Made by a program: the position numbers and the translations under genes. The notes under the pieces were generated by a model. It was given only the letters and a program-made list of their open reading frames with translations, had not been told where the DNA came from and did no database searches. Shown here in pieces: positions 61,314 to 64,000 of a stretch of 64,000 nucleotides of DNA; positions within the stretch are counted from its first letter, which is position 1, and each line of letters starts with the position of its first letter. The DNA comes from Lepidodermella squamata (Eukaryota; Gastrotricha): NCBI GenBank assembly GCA_047495785.1, contig JBLDXI010000009.1, positions 4,278,001-4,342,000 of the forward strand, in the 5' to 3' direction.

Positions 61314-61676
61314 TAGTGTCCGGAATAAATCTTAATCCCCGGTATTAATTGTTTGTTGTCTGAAGCATTTATATCATTTTCGGTGGGATGTTTACCTTTT
61401 CAATGTTTTGATGTTAGCCTGGAATAAAAGCTCGGTGTCAAATCTGCATTTGTGTGTTGAATTAAGAATTTCATAAGTCATTAACAATTTAGATCCGTGA
61501 TGAAACGGATTTCGAGTTGGCTGAAAAAGCCTGGTCTATTTAATAATTTATGATTCTATTTCGAATACCTGTGATACAACTGTTATACGTTTCCGCCCTC
61601 GGAAATGACACGACTTAATGCACTTGCACCGAAAATTTGCGTTGGTTCGCATCGAAAGTTGACTAGCATGCATTAA
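61314..61676. other. spacer between the two ligand-gated channel copies
   Basis: 3' flank of the intact gene (AATAAA near 61324 and again near 61423) and 5' flank of the broken copy. No gene is seen. Confidence 0.4.
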
Positions 61677-63484
61677 ATGAAAATGGTCTTAAAGTCCATC
61701 CATGTTGTGCTTGTCGGCATTGCCGCGGTAAGTTGCCGGTTTGGTCCCGTCAGGGACTATATCTACCTTGACAAGACCTCGGTCATTTCGCGCGAAAAAG
61801 AGATTGAGGCTAAGAGCTATTCGAAAGAAATGTCGGATTACTTTTTTAATAAAGCGTGCCCTCTCGCGCGAGAAATCGATCTGGACATCGAATTGGTGCA
61901 AAGCGGACGACTGTCTGATTTCCCGATAAATATTTCGATGATCGTTGTTTTCCACCGGCTAGTTGAAGTTGACGATTTGGCTCAAAGGTAAGATTAGATA
62001 GGCAATGAGAGATTTAACAAATATTATTTTGAATAGCTTGAAAGTTCTCGGGAGCTACTGGCTGTATTGGTACATGCCTAATTCTGGGTGCAAAACCATG
62101 AATGCAAGCTACTTTCCTGCTATGTCGAATCAATCAACGATCTGGGTAGCGAGTGACACTTCAAAATCTTGGCGGCCGGTACTCGAGCACCTGAATACAA
62201 TAGATAAAGTCGATATCATGCATAGCGATAAAGACCTGCGCATCTATTACAAAGCATCAGCCGACCCTGTCTACGGTTATATCCGCGTTTTCAAAGCCAT
62301 ATAAACCTACTGCAGCGGCTTTGACCTGCGCTTCTTTCCCTTGGACCGTCTCGACGTCATCAAGTTGGAACCTGAATACCGAGTCGATACAATCAAAATC
62401 ACAGAAGCGAGTTTCGGGGTATATGACTTCAGCAAGTTTGTTTTAGATACCGACATATGGGACCCTGTAATAGATTCGGTAATAGATTCGGTAATATTAG
62501 CAAAAGAAGAAATTTTGACCATTTATCGATGAGCTTTTCGCTTAAACGGAGGTCATACTATTACATTGGGAACATATTTTTGCCCATGTTTGTGACTGTG
62601 ATCCTACAGATGAGTGCGCTGATTATGCATCCAAAACACCCTGATAGGCCTACATATTGCATTACAGTTGTCTTAGCCCTTTCTGTCTTGTTGTCAATAG
62701 TTTTCTCTCAGATTCCACGAACTTCGCAACAAGTTTACTTGGTTGTAATGGTCATCGTGAAACTTGTTTACTGCGTTGTTTTGACTATTTACTCTTTGAT
62801 TGCTGGGCTAATTGCTCGAACTTAAAAACTTAAAAACTTAAACTTTATTGACGTGCAATTATCACATGCATGATTGCAGCACATAGTAAGGCATACTTAT
62901 CATAGACACTCAAGTGTTAATCTAGTGGCTATTACTGGCCGAAGGCAGAGGATGTCGGTTTTGCTGCGCCGTATAGGGTGTGAACCAGAGGGTGTGATGT
63001 CGCAGATCAACGGGTATTGCTGTCCGTGTCGGCGTCCATCTTTTGCACCATAGAACTTTTGCACCGTGCGACACTGCAAGCTCCATTGGCACCATACCGA
63101 CCTAGACGAGTGTCGTGAGGCTTCGCTCGGCTATTGCTGACCGAGGTGATTAGTTCCGACGAGAAGGATCGGCGACCGAGGGTATTGCTGCTACTCAGCC
63201 GGAGCAGTAGGGGTAAAGTGCTCTGCTCAGTTACACACGCGCCGTGACTCGGAGACGAACCACTGACCTTCAGAGAAAGCACAGCGGACGCTTAACCACT
63301 AAGCCACGTGCTCCCCAGCACGAACGAAGTGGGGACGTCAGCGCGTTTATTGTGGACTATTAGCATTTTCCAAAGTTCGCTTTTTCGATGTTGGTGTCAT
63401 CGCACTCTCCGTAGTACTCATGCTCCTAATAGATACTCACCTCCTTTTGAAAATGAATGGTCAGCTACCATCAATCGATACCTG
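61677..63484 (+). pseudogene. broken second copy of the ligand-gated channel, split by an insertion
   Basis: Exon 1 is 61677-61987 and exon 2 starts at 62037, with the same splice position as the intact copy. Damage: a TAA at 62302-62304 where the intact gene has Lys; the second Cys of the Cys loop is replaced (LDVIK); a frame change near 62480-62520 after a small internal duplication (VIDSVIDSVI); and the frame ends after M3 at AGLIART. M4 resumes at about 63350 (SKVRFFDVGVIALSVVLMLL) and ends at a stop near 63484. The first about 200 codons are otherwise well kept, so inactivation looks fairly recent. Confidence 0.85.
62822..63340 (-). mobile_element. tRNA-derived SINE-like insertion
   Basis: It interrupts the channel pseudogene between M3 and M4. 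On the minus strand it starts with a tRNA-like head (about 63313 down to 63241; A-box GTGGCTTAGTGGTTAAGC, B-box-like GTGGTTCGTCTCC), continues with an unrelated body of about 350 bp, and ends in a repeated TTTTTAAG tail next to 62822. Boundaries are approximate. A short shared TTTATTG occurs near both edges. Confidence 0.65.
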
Positions 63485-63836
63485 AAGCAAAGATGTTTGT
63501 TTGAAGACGTAAGCACAAAGAAATCGCCAATCACACGAAGCTTTTGTTCAGGTTTCAGGTTAACAAGATGTTTTACGTTTTTGCTCTCAAAATGCCTTTT
63601 TGATTGTATATCAATGTATTAATATATGAAGCAACTTGTTGTACGAAGGTTCGACTTGGGCCTTATTCAGAAAACCAAAGGAACTTGAATTTGCGCCATC
63701 GCTGATTGCGCGGCCGGTATTCGTAGAAAATGTGCTACTAGTGAATGTCCAGCTATTCCCTCGAGTGTTTCGTAATTGACGGGAATTTTTCGGTGTAGGT
63801 TCAAAATCCCAATTTTTCAAACGAGCAAGTCCTTCT
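63485..63836. other. spacer between the channel pseudogene and K2P-21
   Basis: No gene or repeat is recognised. Confidence 0.4.
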
Positions 63837-64000
63837 TTATTCGGCAGAAACCTGTTTATTGGACAGTAATTCAGTGGTCTTCAAATCGCTGGGTTCGGTA
63901 GCTTCCTTTGAAATTGTTTGATCGCATTTGCAGTTTCTATGGCAAAGCAAGGAAACGATATTCTTTACCAATCGCTTGACCAATTTCTCCAGGCCATGAA
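63837..64000 (-). CDS. K2P-21: 3' end of another two-pore-domain potassium channel (partial)
   Basis: On the minus strand, from the window edge to a TAA at 63837-63839, the frame reads HGLEKLVKRLVKNIVSLLCH then a polar tail ending KQVSAE. This matches the end of TM4 and the Cys/basic tail of K2P-18 to K2P-20 (ELEKLVEFLINKAV pattern). The stop overlaps GAATAAAG, a polyadenylation signal, as in several array genes. The pores lie beyond the window. Confidence 0.75.
   Translation of the reverse strand, partial: HGLEKLVKRLVKNIVSLLCHRNCKCDQTISKEATEPSDLKTTELLSNKQVSAE

Noticed and set aside
62307-62522. Minus-strand frame across the channel pseudogene
   Set aside because: It is an antisense shadow of the former extracellular domain.

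Overview
The window is animal nuclear DNA. Genes carry short spliceosomal introns (about 47-55 bp in most genes) with GT/GC donors and TTTCAG-like acceptors, AATAAA signals sit close to stop codons, and the gene families are metazoan (engrailed, a PCBP-type KH protein, two-pore K+ channels, pentameric ligand-gated channels). The small introns, the TTTCAG acceptors and the great number of TWK-like K2P channels suggest a nematode or another small-genome ecdysozoan. The species cannot be named from sequence alone.

Layout. (1) 1-20 kb holds two conserved genes on the minus strand in mostly non-coding, repeat-rich DNA (ATA runs, GCGC runs, MITE-like elements): the 5' part of a PCBP/hnRNP-E-like KH gene (1947-3957) and a three-exon engrailed gene with EH1, EH2 and homeodomain (17746-19846). 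(2) 21.2-57.8 kb is a head-to-tail array of 20 apparently intact K2P potassium channel genes, all on the minus strand, called K2P-1 to K2P-20 here. A truncated K2P relic (about 28.97-29.08 kb) and the 3' end of a 21st gene (63837-64000) show that the array was longer and continues past the window. Nearly all share one architecture: exon 1 = TM1 plus extracellular cap; a phase-0 intron just before pore 1; exon 2 = P1-TM2-TM3-P2; a phase-1 intron inside the glycine codon of the P2 filter; exon 3 = TM4 and tail. Neighbours are most alike, as expected from tandem duplication. (3) Inside the array, at 26.7-28.7 kb, lies a Crypton-type tyrosine recombinase gene with all catalytic residues, bracketed by a 25-bp inverted repeat. 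It sits between the two halves of a duplicated two-gene block (K2P-3 + relic, K2P-4 + K2P-5). (4) 58.6-59.6 kb holds a cluster of degenerate tRNA-like sequences. (5) On the plus strand at 60.0-63.5 kb are a Cys-loop-like channel gene with a very short M3-M4 loop, and a broken second copy interrupted by a tRNA-derived SINE-like insertion.

Mobile DNA stands out for clean insertion evidence: a 533-bp foldback element with a 9-bp target duplication inside a tandem repeat, a 377-bp inverted-repeat element with a 9-bp duplication, and a 566-bp TA-flanked element whose empty site survives in a paralogous repeat 1.3 kb away. Functionally the window is a membrane-excitability locus (background K+ channels plus ligand-gated channels) beside a developmental regulator. 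Any co-regulation is inference.
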